Below are positions 22,820 to 36,430 of a stretch of 64,000 nucleotides of DNA, in pieces; the first letter of the stretch is position 1; the number at the start of each line of letters is the position of its first letter. The position numbers were made by a program, and so were the translations under genes. The notes under the pieces were generated by a model. It had not been told where the DNA came from. It made no database searches and was given only the letters and a program-made list of their open reading frames with translations. The DNA comes from Epiperipatus broadwayi. Its lineage: Eukaryota; Onychophora; Udeonychophora; Euonychophora; Peripatidae. The stretch is from NCBI GenBank assembly GCA_028023455.1, contig JAQFVV010006197.1:12583254-12647253 (forward strand), given 5' to 3'.

Positions 22820-24710
22820 TATGCATTTAGTCATTTAAATTTTTGATTCTTGTTAACATTCAGTTATAATAAATTACAAAACAATATACTTTTGTTTATT
22901 ATTACTTTGCAGTAAATGCAAAATGTTTTCATTTCTGGATACAATAAAAGGAATCAAGGAATGTAGCATCTGGAGTAATTAGAAATCATGGCTGATTTGT
23001 TTGAGTCTAAATCAAAATTGTTATTTCTATTTGTAAGTATAGGATGATTTGTTTCTTTAGATAAAAATATCATTTTACATATAGTTTATATAATATTACA
23101 GTTATTATTAGAACTATCAAGTCAACTTTAATTATTAGTAATCATATTTGTTTTTGTTGTGATATTCGACATATGGTGATGATGAATCCATCCATGTCAC
23201 TGATGCATGTCCTCGTCTTCTTTCATCATCAATTTTTTTAAAGTATATTTTCTCATAATGTAAACAAAATAATATCATTTTCATTAGATCATTTGTACTT
23301 TTAAGTAAAAATTAAAATGTAATCTGATGAACAATTCACGTTTGTTTTATTTATTAATCCTTTCAATTATTTATACTTTTATTCAAAAGTATAATTCTAT
23401 TCTTTTACAAGTGTCCAACTTTCACTATAAAGAGTTACAAGAAATAGTATAAGTAACAAATTTTGTTAATCATTTTTTAAAATAGATCCCTACATCTAAA
23501 AAAATTTTCTGCTTTTGGAATGTAAACTTTACTCAGTAACAAGCATACAACAAATATTTTGATATTGCTAATTTTTTTTACTAATAAATCATCTAAATAG
23601 ACATATACTACAAAGACTTCTGCCTTCATCATCAATATTTAAGGTTAGCTGCTGTCCTACTATTATAATCTTTGTCTTCTTTATTTTTCAAATTGATAAC
23701 TGATCAATCAAAAAAATATAGAAAAAAATAATGCTTGATATTCTAAATGATAGGAAGGGAGATATCTGAACTACACAATAAACCAAAATATGATTCACTG
23801 ATTTATATCAAAAAACAAAATATGGACTCATCATCTAATTTGAAGATAATTTAATAAGCAGTATAATATAATAAATAAACAGAAAATAATCTTAAAAAAA
23901 TTCAATAATACCATCAATAAAAACTTTCTTTACTAAAACAATTAGTACTTTATGACTTGCTCTAAAATGCATAGATACTGAGAAGTCTATCAAAAAAAAA
24001 TGTATAAATAAATATAAAGTAAAAACATTAAAATTTGTAAATTTAATAAATGTTATGATATGGTAGCAGCCATTTTCCATCTTGGAGCACTGTATGTGAT
24101 CACGTTTATTAATATTTCTTTGGCTTACATTAAAAGCACATACAATATTTTGCATAATAAAATGTTTCTAAATATAAAGCTAAAAGTTTTATGAAATTTA
24201 ATAAAATACATAAAATATATTTCTTACGCAATAAAATGAAAATTATTGATTTAGTAGTAGCAAAAAAAACAACAACCTGTAAATCATTCTTATATTGTAT
24301 CAGAAAGCTTAAAAAATTCAAATTAGAATCTGAAATAGGTAACAGCAAATAGAAATGACTATAGAGAGTCAAAAACAACAAAAATAGCAAAGTTGTAAGT
24401 CTGCTGATAATGAGATTATTTAATTTCCATAGAAAGAAAAAAAAGTTGTTGGAAAAAAAAAAGATATTGCTCAGAGTGTATTTAACTGTGTTGAAAGTTT
24501 ATTATTTTGCCATTCACTTTATTTAGAAAAATAATAATAATGAAGATATAGTGAAGTATTTTATTATTTTTATTTTTTGAATAAATTTGAATGAGAACAC
24601 ACATACAATTAATATATGTGCAAATGTGTTTTCAATTTATTATTAATAACTACATTATTATTTTTTTTAATTTTGTTTATACTATAATAAATTTATATAT
24701 GCCCACTCTA
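22820..24710. other. AT-rich spacer
   Basis: No gene recognised. Short frames on the minus strand (23892-24390) consist of AT-driven hydrophobic codons. Confidence 0.5.
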
Positions 24711-25719
24711 CTATAGAACAGCGGTTGGCAATCTTTTAGATATTGTGGACCACTAACCTGATTTTTAAAGGTATGAATTAATACGAGCATTGAATATGAT
24801 ATACATATATATTTATTTATATAATAATTTTAATTTTAACACAAAAATAATAACAAATAATAGTAATATATTTATAATTAGTGTGACGTTTGCTGCTCTT
24901 GGTTTAAAATTATTTTACTAATACTTGGCTCCAGAGGTCACCATAACACATAAAGTAGCTTCTATTTCAAACCGATACTTGTTTTTAATAGCTGCTACAG
25001 TTGGAACATTTTTTCACACAAATAAGTCGTTGTGAATGGCATCAGATTTATTAGATATAAATATAAAGAAATACTTAAATGATTGTAATATTGAACTTAA
25101 GTACAAAATAAATTAGAATATTATATTAATATAATTTTTGTGTAAGTTTTTTTATAATTATTTGTTTTCATTTTGGGTTATATGAAAATAAAACTAAGTT
25201 TGTATTTATATGTTTTACAATTTGTTAAAGAATTATGTTTTATTTTGTTTTTTGTTAATATAATATAAATATGTATTTGTTATGTTTTATATGTGTAATT
25301 TTTTAATTCATATCTACAAAAAAATTTATAGATGTGTTTTCCTTCAAAATTCTTAATAAAATTTTTGAGTTTTATTTCACCCAATTACCAAGGGTATGCT
25401 GTAGTCAAATTTAATGCTAGTCAATTGTACAGAATTCGGTATTATTTTGTTACTTTTTCTATGCCGCTGACCGAGTAGGAGTTAATTAAATGCTTTTGAA
25501 GTAGAAGTTTTGCCAGTCACAGTAGTATTTTGTAACAAATCAATTAGCAATATAATGTTATTGTTCTATTTTATATATAATAATACAGCTTAAACAGAAT
25601 TTATTTTTTATTTAAAAATTTTATTAAATGAGCTTAGTGAATTTAAATAATATCTGAATTTCTTTCCAGACCATTAAAATAACGTCACGGACTACTAGTT
25701 GCCGACCACTGCTATAGAA
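24711..25719. mobile_element. Non-autonomous hAT element with perfect 8-bp TSD
   Basis: The element runs from 24719 to 25711 (993 bp). Ends CAGCGGTTGGCAA and CAGTGGTCGGCAA are inverted repeats of hAT type. They are flanked by CTATAGAA at 24711-24718 and 25712-25719, an exact 8-bp duplication as expected for hAT. A minus-strand remnant at about 24890-25020 reads AIKNKYRFEIEATLCVM, the C-terminal block of a hAT transposase (compare KTKYRSQ in the relic at 4.9 kb). The element is therefore an internal-deletion derivative of an autonomous hAT. Confidence 0.9.
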
Positions 25720-28700
25720 AACTAATAAATGTTCATTCAGTAAACAATAGGTATTCTATTGTAATCGGACCTTTTCAACAAAATGTGAGTCATTACATGC
25801 AAAGAGTATGTTATATATAAGAAGAATAGCAGGTATCAGAGCTCTATTGTATTATTTTAAATATAAATTTCAACTGAGTAATTTCTAGACTGCTAATAAA
25901 TAAAGAATAAAGTTTCTATGATGGAAAGCAAATAAATGGTAATGTTACATTTTCTTGATAATAAAAGTACAGACTGTGACTGAAGAGGAATGTGCAGGAA
26001 TAAAAAAGTTAAAATTTTATGCATGAATATAAGTAATTTGTCACTATAAAATGTAATACACAATATTATTATATTTGCTATGTGATTTGAATGAATTCTA
26101 GCTATAATATATTGATTTCCTTCCCAAAATGAGATAATTTTATAACTAGTAAGTTTTAATGATGATAAACACTTCAACCATCAAAATTCTAAATTAGAAT
26201 AGAATTCTCTTTCTATATTCATTTATATTTCCTATTCTAACATAATACAGAAAAAGTTACAGCAAATACAATATATAATATTTAAAAGATAAATTAATGT
26301 AGATAGTGAGGTTAAACATACTGAAGAACCAAATGATGGAAAATTATCATGCTTTGTGTTAGACTTAATACCAAAGATTCCTGGATCAAAGAGTAACCTG
26401 TCATTTCCAGTGTATGAATATCACATGGCTTTCTGAGCAATATATTATTTGTTTTCCTTCCTTGTTTAACTCTTTGCTTAAGAATAATTAGAATAATTTA
26501 ATTTAAGACTTGAAAAGTTTTTAAATATTAAAAATTATCAATTGTTGATTTCAACTTAAATGAAAAATGACTGATTTTTATTTATTTTGCTAATCATTAG
26601 CAACAATATTACTAGAAATAATGCTGCTGTCATTTCTTTTCTTAATATATATTTCTAGTAATATTGATCCAATTTGAATTAATTGATTTTAAAATTGCTT
26701 TAAAAAAGCTCAAGATTGTGAATGCTATTAATTAAGTAATGCAATTGCAACTTCTACTTCAAATAAAGAGTGTTGTTTATTTTATTTTTCACTAAGATTT
26801 AAATATTATAAAAAAGAATTCCTTTGCTTAGTTTCAGAAATAAATCTTATCATACTTATGCTAATCCACATGTTATTGTTATTTAACTGTATATGAAAAT
26901 AATAATATATTTCGTATATTAACATTTATCTTATGAAGTTATATATTTAACCATTTTTCCATTATTAGTATATTTTGATTATTTTACAGAATTATAAACA
27001 AATCTAAGTTCCATGAAAATCAATTTAAAATTATTGAATACCTTATAATTAAAATAAGTTCCAGTATCAGTATAAAGGTGAACATACTTACATTTGTTCA
27101 ACACTCATGTCAATGTATTTATAAACAAGATTTCCCACAAAGTCTAACACTATAAAGCTGCTTTTTTATATGCTATATGGATCTGATCAAGGATGAACAA
27201 ACATAGTAATTTTACTTATAAAAAATAGAAATCAAAATAAAATTACCATAAAATTTAACAAATTGCATCAAGAATGCAAGTCAATATTACGGAGTTAGTA
27301 GCAAACTTATTATAAAGTTTAGGAAAATAAGATCCCTGCAATAAACTTTTCAGGATCAAAACTGTAATTCTTTCATATAGTAGAAGTCCTAAAAAATCTT
27401 TGTTAAATGTCTAACAAAAATCTCAAAATATTCTTATCCATCACATATTTTAATTCATAAATGGCTTTAGTGCACTGATATATCTTTTGCTTTTTTTATT
27501 ACAATTAATTATTTCTTTATTTTTTATGTTATTTTTAATTTTGTGATATAAGACTCTCAAAGAATTGCATTACTGCCATTAAAACTTATGGCAGTGAACA
27601 ACAAATGCAAAATAGAATTGTAGAACTAATGTTGCAAACTATCTAATGCAATAGTATTTTAAATCCTTCTAAAAACTTTTGCAGACTTTATTTTTCTTAA
27701 TGAATAAGCAAAAAAATGTTTGGGGGGGGGGAGCTTTATTGTCTTTTTATTTATTAAAGTTTTTAACATAAAATAGCTTTTTCTTTTTTTAATCTATCAT
27801 ACCATGATATGATTTGATTCATTAGAAAAACATATAATGTTTAGAAAAACTGGTAGTAATGAAATTTAAAAACTGTATTATTGCAATAATGAATATGCCT
27901 TTAAACACTTGAGAAGTGCTACTTACATGACTTCCGGGCAACAATGTTAATTTGACATTATTCTATAGTAGTAACTAATAGTAATATATTCATTAAAATA
28001 TATAATTTGAATTATAATTATTAAAACTATGACTTTTTAACAAATTAAGGAATTTTGATTACAATTTTTCTTTAATAAACAAATTTTTAAAAAATACAAT
28101 GATTAAAGTGCAAATTGTCTTTAGAAAATGATATTATTTGCTAAGAATGAATAGAATTGATACTAGAAATATAACTAACTACCTTAATAAAATTTCAGAA
28201 TAAATAAGATCATATTTTTTCATTGATTAATTTATGTGTATTGTTAAATTATTTACCCAAAGGTAGTTTAAAATAATTAGGCAACAAAACTATGATCAAG
28301 TGGAAATACTTGATCATTATCAGTAATAGTTTGCTATTATTTATTATCCTCTTAACATAATTTATTACAACATCTCAATTTTAGAACTACAATATAAACT
28401 TAAAGAAGCCACATCAAAGCAAAGGCCTGTTTTTTTTTTCTAATTAAGAAGGATCTGCATCTTGTTTTTAGTTTTGAAAATTTTATAAAAAGGCAGGTCA
28501 TTCATATAGGGTATGGCTTTATAATACTTAATAGTAATAATAGCGTATCAGCTTATCTAAAGTTCAAAATACTAAAACTAAATTAAATTACATATACAAA
28601 TATGAAAATCAAAATTATTATAATTTACGTTGCAAGCAAATGACCTTGAGAAGCACACATTTTTGTACAATTAATAATATTAAAATATTTCTGTGAAACA

Positions 28701-29340
28701 ATTAAAGCACAAACTTTCAAGTCAATAACATTTATACAATTAAATATAAAGCAGCATCAAAAAGGAAATTGTTAATTACACTTAATAATACAAAATCCTA
28801 CAAATAATAGCATAATTAATAATAAAAAAAGATAATAATTTTCATACTTCTTGCAAAAATTAAAACGTACTTACTTCAACATTTATAATATATGAAAATG
28901 AAATATTTGGTGCAAGATGTAACTAATATAAAATTTCTTGATGATTTGCTGTTTACAATATATGTATTAAATATAAATAAATCAAATTTAAAATCAAGTT
29001 TCAAATTATATTTATTATTAGTTCCATTTATAGCTGTAATAAAAATCTTTCATGATAATTATAAAAGAATTTAAACAATGACCAGATTCTTAATTTGTAC
29101 AAAAGATCAATGATATACAAAACACAAACAAATTTGGAAGATAACTTTTATCTATGGCATCACTATTTTAAAGAAAGAATAAAATTACAAAAAAAAAAAA
29201 GATAATAAATATAAAAATATATTTTTAATATAAATTAATATTACATATATATACTATGTGTATGTATTATATCATAAACATTATAACTGACAATGAGAAA
29301 ACTGAATTAGTTGAATACATGATTTTATAAACAGATGTAA
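25720..29340. other. AT-rich spacer
   Basis: No gene recognised. Contains a 17-bp inverted repeat around AATATTACTAGAAATA (26605-26666), a hairpin ATGATCAAGT/ACTTGATCAT (28291-28317) and a run of ten G at 27722. Confidence 0.5.
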
Positions 29341-29349
29341 TATAATACA

Positions 29350-30300
29350 CTGTGACTTCTCCTTAGATGGAGTCAGGAATCTCTCAACAACTATGCCCAG
29401 AGAAACCTGTTAGCCACTTTATTTTCCCTTTCCATTCCCCACCCTATGTTTTCCCATAATCTGCTCCATCACATTTCCACAACACAATCTTTGTTAACTC
29501 TATGACCTTTATATCTAAATCCCCCTTATCTTTTCCCAAACCCAGCATAAAAACCAATAACCCATGTTCTGTATAATCATTTTGTTCATATTTATTCTTC
29601 CATAACTTCATTATTTGTATCCTTTCTGCTTTCAAGCATTTACATTCAATTAACAAATGCCTAATATTTTCTATGCTTTCCTTATACAATTTGCAGACTA
29701 AATCACCCATATTTTTCCATTTACATGTATATTTTCTTGTTGCTAAAGATCCAGTTCGAGCCTTAAACAAACTTCTCCTTGCTATTATCATAAATTAACG
29801 CACCCAATATCCCGTTTACTTCTATATATATTTAAACTCTTTTTACTCTCCATACTAGTTCTCCATTTCTCTAACTCCCTATTCTTTATTAATGCATCTA
29901 TTTTTTTATCCCATTTCCTACCACTATAACACTCAACAATCCTCCTAACATAATCAACCTACCTTTTGTACAAGTATACTGATATACATTCTTTATCCAA
30001 ATCTTTTGCATACCACATTACCTTTCTCACCCATCTTGTTGCCTGCCCTTTACTCGTAACCCAATTAAATACTATTTTAGCTATTCTTTTATTATCCATA
30101 AACTGCAACAACATTTTCATTTTACTTTTTGAATCTCTCATATAAAAACTTGACTATCCCATTTCTCCTTGAATTGCCTCCCTTGCTGTCCACACATCCG
30201 CATCCAATGCATGTCTTCCTACTTCCCTTTATACTTTTTTAAATAATCTAATACCCATTTATTAACACATAACGCATCATTACCATATGTTAATTCCCTG
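29350..30300 (-). pseudogene. LINE copy B: 3' end and C-terminal tail domain
   Basis: The 3' end of the same LINE family as 1-4552. The non-coding tail (29350-29430) contains AGAGAAACCTGTTAGCC. The C-terminal coding domain (29444-29791) is a Cys-containing segment (KYTCKWKNMGDLVCKLYKE, then IRHLLIECKCLKAERI) resembling the CCHC/HC-type tails of such LINEs. MRDSKSKMK and FNWVTSKGQATRWVRKV (29959-30141) correspond to 62-240 in copy A. Several stops are present. The 3' tail gives the template for identifying the 83-bp insertion at 1101-1183. Confidence 0.8.
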
Positions 30301-30328
30301 CCATACAATTCTAGCTACATCATATTTA

Positions 30329-31525
30329 TTATATGAAAACACTATTAATTTCTTTATCAATCCCCTTTCTTTTCTTTGCTTCATTTATCAATTTTTTCTC
30401 CCATTCATCCAAGCAATTTTTTTTATTATTTAAGATGATTCTCAAATAACAATATCTATTCACCACACTTAATTTTATATCCCCCAATAAAAATTCTACA
30501 TCTTCTTTTTCCCCAGTATTAACCATCATTATATTTGATTTTTCTTCCCTAAATTTAATCCCCGTCTCTTTACCCATCCTTGCAAATGTCCTCAGCATAA
30601 CTTCCATATCTTTTCTTCTTTCTGCACACAATGAGACATCATCCACAAAAAAAAAAGACCTGACAAAATATATATTCCCTTGCCAACTATTAACAGTATC
30701 TCTATCCCTCTTCCTAATCTTTCTATTGCTTTCTCCATTTCACTTAAATATAACAAAAACAAAATAGGTGACATAGGGCATCCTTGCCTTAGTCCCACCC
30801 CATTTTTAACTTTAACTGATTCTATATTCCCTAATTGATACATATAATAATTATTTTCATATAATTTCTTAATAATATCCACTAAAGCTTTATCCATTCC
30901 CAAATTTGTTAAACTTACCCATAATCTACTTCTATTTACTCTATCATATGCTTTCTCTATATCTATAAAACTCATATATAACTGTCTACTTGAATTCCTA
31001 CTCATATCCGTAAGTTGTGAAACTACAAATAAACTATCTCCTATATGCCTATCTGATCTTAAACCTCCTTGCATTTCCTCCACTATATTATTCCCTTCCA
31101 TCCATTTTGCAACTCTTCCAGCCAACCATATATGTGAAAACTTTATATAAAACTGATGTTACCGCTATCAGTCTATAATTGTTTAACTTTCTACGATCCT
31201 TACCCTTTCCTTTAAATAATAATCTTACTCATTACCCAACTACCCTGAAAAACTTTTTTGTGCCATCTTATTAAAATAGGATAATAGCTTTACTTTTGCC
31301 CTATACCCTGAATTCATTACCATCTCTGCTGCCCATCCATCTAAACCTCTTGCCTTTCCACTTTTCAATTTCTTCCCTACCTCATTCAGTTCATTTTTTG
31401 TAAACCTAATATTCCCATTACTATATGTTTTCATGTTTTCTATTACTTTGTCCTTCACATCTAACATCTTTTCTATATCCATTACATATCTATTTAAGAT
31501 TCTCTCTAAGTCTAATCTCCCTCTA
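30329..31525 (-). pseudogene. LINE copy B: reverse transcriptase, 5'-truncated
   Basis: The reverse transcriptase of the second copy is better preserved than the first. MQGGLRSDRHIGDSLFVV (about 31065) leads to FIDIEKAYDRVNRSRLW with the first catalytic Asp (about 30960). VGLRQGCPMSPILFLLYLSE follows (about 30760-30810). The FVDD catalytic box (about 30636-30650) falls at a frameshift in a run of ten A, so the frame before it ends in LFFLWMMSHC and the following frame resumes at MDDVSLCAERRKDME. GDIKLSVVNRYCYL follows. The SGNH and endonuclease parts are absent: identity with copy A stops near 31520, a typical 5' truncation. Confidence 0.85.
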
Positions 31526-31529
31526 GTTG

Positions 31530-33400
31530 TAAAAAAAGTGCAATAATGAAACAATAGGAATAGATGATCCATTCCATTCTTAACAGTTAGTCGGAGATAA
31601 TGTAGGTATGTGAACTGCAGAGACATTATTAGTCTATCCATTTATAATTTCATTTATGCATTGCATCATTTATTAAAATTTATTATTTATTGACTTATAA
31701 CATATGTTAATACAAACATTGATAAAAATGAGAATCCATTGAAAAGAGTGACTTCAGTATATTCTTTTAGAGTGTGTATAGATTTAAGAAATTGATATGG
31801 ACTTTAAAATTACGGGAGCAGTTGCATCTATTGAGAATATTATATTACACTTGTGATAGAATTTAAAGAAAAATATCAAAGAAAAAAGGGTACCTGCTAT
31901 AACAAATGATTAATTAAAGTAAAACTATGTTGATACAGAAGAAAATGTCCAATTGAACATATATTTACAAAACAGCAAAGCAAACAAAAAGCTTTAAAGT
32001 ATGCAAGGATAGACAAACTTTGATATTGTATGACCTTACTGAAGATTATACGACAAATACAGAAATTATTTACAAATCTAAAGATTATTTTACTTTCAAA
32101 AAATCAGAACAAAAATCATCAACCTATATTCTGCCTTCATAATAAAAAAGTTTACATCACAGCCATTATTTTTATCCAATGATTCCATATACCAAAAATC
32201 AAAAAAATATTTGAAACAGGAAAAAATAGTTTAAATCCTTGCTGCTAGAAATTCACTTGAACATTCTGAATGTGTTCATTATGACAATGAAACTGTAAAG
32301 ATTGTATTTGTCTTCCCAATACTATTATAATGCTTTCTCTTGACTAAAATATCATTTGATATGTGAATCTAGTATTTGACCAGATTTGATCAATTCTTAA
32401 TACCAACTCAAACACAATTAATGAAATGCTGAAAATTATTCACCATTGCAGATAAAACGAAACTTATAAAAGCAGAAATAAATGAATTAAAACCAACAAC
32501 TATAAATGCTTGAAAGATTGCATAAAGTGAAATCACTAATGATTTTAAAGAAGTTTAAGAAATTATTTAGACAATTCAACAACTCAAAAAACTTCCGATT
32601 TCTTGATAAGATTAATGAACAAATTACAAAACATATTGAAGAACATATAAAATATCTAACAAATGAAAAGTTAAAAGATCTTGTTATGTAATCATTATCA
32701 TAAAAAGAGAAAGAAGAAAGCAAAAAGAAATAAGAATTAGGAATAAGGACATTAGAAAAAAATTTGTAAATTTCCTAGGCTACATAAATTTTAAAGAATA
32801 AAATTATAGAAAATAATTATTTGAAGAATGTAGCATTATCATTACACATAAGATTACTGATGTATTCCAATCACTGCAAGAACATTTTGATGCATTAAAA
32901 AGGAAAGGAAACCAATTCCTATCATAATATATTTTCTTTAAAAAGGTATTATACAAATTACTGACTCTGTAAAAAAAATTATTGAATTAAAAGGCAACTT
33001 TCACAATACTTTTTAAAAAAGTGTTGACACAGTAAAAAGATAAAAAAAGAATTTTGTTTGCTTCAAACATCCACAAAAATATCTTATCTACATTATTTAG
33101 GATTTGAAGACCATCTAAAGCAAGTAACTCTTCTGCCCCATCAATACTATCAAAAGATCAAGAGTATGAAACTTATCATCATTCATTTTTATAACAAAAA
33201 TAAAGATAAAATAAGTTTTATTATTAAATAAATCTCTGGATAATGTACTTTCTCCATTTGAGTATTGACTCTCTATAAGTCCTCTTCAAAGCTATAAAAT
33301 ACAATTGTATTAATCACAATAAAGTTATTTTGATATATACTGTACCGTTCAAAACATGTTGATCCATCTAACGTGAGCTGAAACTCAAAAAAATGTACTT
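31530..33400. other. AT-rich spacer
   Basis: A 61-residue Lys-rich open frame at 32506-32691 is embedded in similar Lys/Ile/Asn-rich sequence to about 33250. I considered a decayed Penelope-like N-terminus but could not support it. Confidence 0.4.
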
Positions 33401-33414
33401 CACATCCAGTCAAG

Positions 33415-33545
33415 CCTGAGATTTAATTTAGAACAGGGATCAATCTGGATTCGAACCCATTCCTTAAGCTCCAGATCAAATACCTAATGAATAACATATG
33501 ATGATGACACACAAGAATTTATTCCTAAGTCCAGCCCATTAGCAA
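33415..33545 (-). repeat. tRNA-derived SINE-like sequence
   Basis: Minus-strand GGGTTCGAATCCAGA is an excellent B box (33445-33465). The A-box region is poor. A second B-box-like GAGGTTCAAATCC lies at about 33650-33664 on the same strand. Confidence 0.4.
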
Positions 33546-34342
33546 AGCGGAGAAGACAATGAGACTTGCATATTAATGATATCAAGATTTAACTAAAATA
33601 GATATTAGATAAATTAGGAATCATGGTGTGTATTTAAATGATTAACAAAGGATTTGAACCTCGTTCATGAATTTGATAGAAAAGTATATGCATGGTCGGA
33701 TGTGTGGAAGTGGAGAAAAGTTAATTTGAACAACTCAAATAAGTTAGACAATAAAAATAGTTTAATAGTATGATAAATTGATTATATATATTAGTAAGTG
33801 TGTGAATGAGCGGTCTACCAAACGGTAGATAATTACATACTGGAATTCATGCTAATGTTTCTCATATGCTCTTTTATTGACTAAATAATATATATACATG
33901 AACACATGTCTTTAGTGGGTAAAGTATTAAGATGCCAATCATTTACTATAAAAGATTACATAACATTATTATTAACGCTTTTATCTACGGTTCTGAAATG
34001 TGGTGACCAACATATAATTTCAGGGAGTATTCCCGGATTCACTACTTATATAATAAAACTATTTTCATGCCTTTGTGGTCGTGAAAATAAATAAAAAATA
34101 CATTTTAATATTACATTTGGTTATAAGACAAAATATTTATCGACAATCATTTGGTTATAAGACAAAATATTTATCAACAATTCTTTCAATTAACATTTGA
34201 AAAAAGAATGCTTTATTTTCCCTAAGACATATACTCTTAAATACAGAAATAACAAATTACGAAGATGGGATTGTATAACAAGACTAATATAATATTATTA
34301 ATTAATGGCGCTAATAATATTCAGAATTTATATATATTTTGA

Positions 34343-34640
34343 GCAGAATGCAATTTTAATATTATAGCATTAAAACTAGGTCATGAAGCAAAAAGTAATA
34401 ATGAACTAAGATGGCGAGGAAATAAAAACAAGGTTGTTCTCCAGGACGGACGAAGGCTAAGACCCCTTTTTAGGGCAGTGCTTAGAGAAATATGGGCATG
34501 ACGTGGGCCAGATGTATTGGATTTACCGACACACAGAGGTCTTTTTATATGGAGAGGGTCCTGGGAAGCCCAACTATCCATGGTACAGAACATGAAGAAA
34601 AAAATCCATGAGTTCAATCTTGTCGCAACCCCCAGATTAG
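34343..34640 (+). pseudogene. Unidentified coding relic with one in-frame stop
   Basis: A plus-strand frame of about 100 codons in a GC-richer island, broken by a single TGA at about 34500. Before the stop it reads NELRWRGNKNKVVLQDGRR and PLFRAVLREIWA. After it comes RGPDVLDLPTHRGLFIWRG, SWEAQLSMVQNMKKKIHEF and NLVATPRLEA. The composition (Arg, Leu, Trp, Gly) is unlike random AT frames and is continuous on both sides of the stop, which suggests a once-coding segment. I do not recognise the family. It ends in an AT microsatellite at 34650. Confidence 0.4.
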
Positions 34641-35329
34641 AAGCATATATATATATATATTCACGAAAGTTGGCTGAATGTCAGTAACGCAGTACGGTTA
34701 AATGTCTCTAATGACATGAAATAGTATTTACTGCTCTACAATAAATAACCCTCATTTTAATGCTATAATTTATACAAATAATACGCTATGCCACATTAAT
34801 ACATAAATAAGATTTCATTTAGTAAAGGAAACATTAAAATTTATCCCATTCCTTTCTCTGCTATTTAAAATAATTCAATCCCACTTTTGTGGATTTTAAA
34901 TTGATTAAATAACATTTTAAAATATTTCATAGTGTTAATTAGCCTGTGATTAAGTTACCCCTATTCGGAGTTACATAAATAACAAGTTTATACTAAAACC
35001 CAAAATAAAATGTTAACTTGTGAAAATAATTTGGCAAGCATATTGATTAATAATACATTATGACTGGAGGGGAAGTTAATAACCTCAATATATGGAGGTC
35101 TACTTTAAAGAAAAAGAAGGATTTTTAGAAATTAAGCTTGCCAGGTTGCTTTAGATTGGCATATTAATAATAAAACAACAGAGGTATAAATTAAATAATA
35201 AATGCGTATAAAGAAATGACTGCACCTAAGTTAAAAAAAGTTAGAACATATGAGAGAGACTTAGATTGATAAAGATTATTTGAGAACAAATTATAGTTTT
35301 ACATAATAAAAATATAAAATAATTCATAA

Positions 35330-35600
35330 AGAAATCTTGATAGCAGTGTTCAAGATTAGTTAGGCTAGATTTAGTTTCAGGTGGCGGCATGAAAATAATT
35401 ACCTTGCACAATTTTAAGAGTCCATTTTTAAAGTCTGGCTCATGACGGCAGTTAAGAGATGCATGTGAGTTCTTTTGGTAAAAGCAAGCTTCCATTCAGC
35501 ATTCCAGAGTTCTCATTTCAGGCTTTTCCTTCATTTCAGGGCAGCAGCAAGATGGTACAGTAGTGGGAGACGACCCACAAAAGTGAGAAGAGTGATTGGC
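35330..35600. other. GC-richer island, unassigned
   Basis: Contains GGTGGCGGCATG and AGTAGTGGGAGACGACCCAC. No sustained frame or pol III boxes were found. Confidence 0.3.
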
Positions 35601-36099
35601 TTTCTACTCATTCATCATATTAAATTTTGGCATGGAGTATAGTAACAACACAGTTTTCTCAGCAGTCATTTTCCTTCTGATGTTCAAAATCAGCCCGTTT
35701 TATATCCCGCTCAGGTATTTGTGGAATGCTTTTAATTTTAATCACTAGTCCAAAGCATAATCTTCAATCTCAAAGAAATACTGTTTTCTTTGTCCATTGT
35801 TCTTGGAGATGCAGTTGTTAGATAACATTCCAAAAATGTATTCAAATCTATTTCCAATTTGAAAAATTGAACAAATGACCTTCACATCATGAATACTGAA
35901 ATTTACAGTACTGCTCTAATCAACTAGATTATTCCATCAAAGAATAAAATTAAGGAGTGTTTCCAAACACTATGGATTATCACACTAAGCTGATGTGATT
36001 ATAGAATTTTTTTTTCTTTTTTCCTTTCTACTAAGTTACTTATCATATACATCCAACCATGGTAGAAATCTGTTCACAAACCAATATCTTGGAAAAAGA

Positions 36100-36430
36100 A
36101 AAATCAACATGGAGTAAATTATCATGAACAATGGTTATCCATCAGCTATCATTAAAACTTCAAATAGATAAAATCAAATATCAAAAAAAAAAAAACATAT
36201 ATATATTGGAATGTACTCATCCATACCAGGAATAGAAATGTAAAAAAATGTACAACCAATATAATATTAGAAGTTTTCCAAGATCAAAACACAGTGAGGA
36301 ATACAAATTCTAAACTTGAAATTCTAAAAACATTAAGTGCATTTATGAAATACCATGTGAATGTGGAAGGACATACATTAGTAAAATTAGCCAATACAAA
36401 ATTCTCAAGTTGTTTAAAGACATTATTATT
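36100..36430 (+). pseudogene. Penelope-like element fragment (RT end to GIY-YIG start)
   Basis: NNGYPSAIIKTSNR (about 36127-36170) resembles the last helix of the Penelope-like reverse transcriptase, where NGYP is a recurring motif. ECTHPYQE follows in another frame. IYEIPCECGRTYIS (about 36340-36385) is the start of a GIY-YIG endonuclease: the IYEIPCxCG..YIG type with its paired Cys, in which the final Gly is replaced by Ser. The remaining catalytic Arg and Glu region is not recognisable. At least two frameshifts separate the parts. Confidence 0.6.

Noticed and set aside
27722-27731. Poly-G tract as a G-quadruplex element
   Set aside because: A single homopolymer run without further G tracts. 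More likely slippage or a sequencing error.
32506-33250. Possible Penelope-like N-terminal region or new Lys-rich gene
   Set aside because: Only AT-driven Lys/Asn/Ile codons. No conserved block could be aligned.
34381-34617. 78-codon minus-strand frame
   Set aside because: Antisense of the plus-strand coding relic, whose composition is more protein-like.
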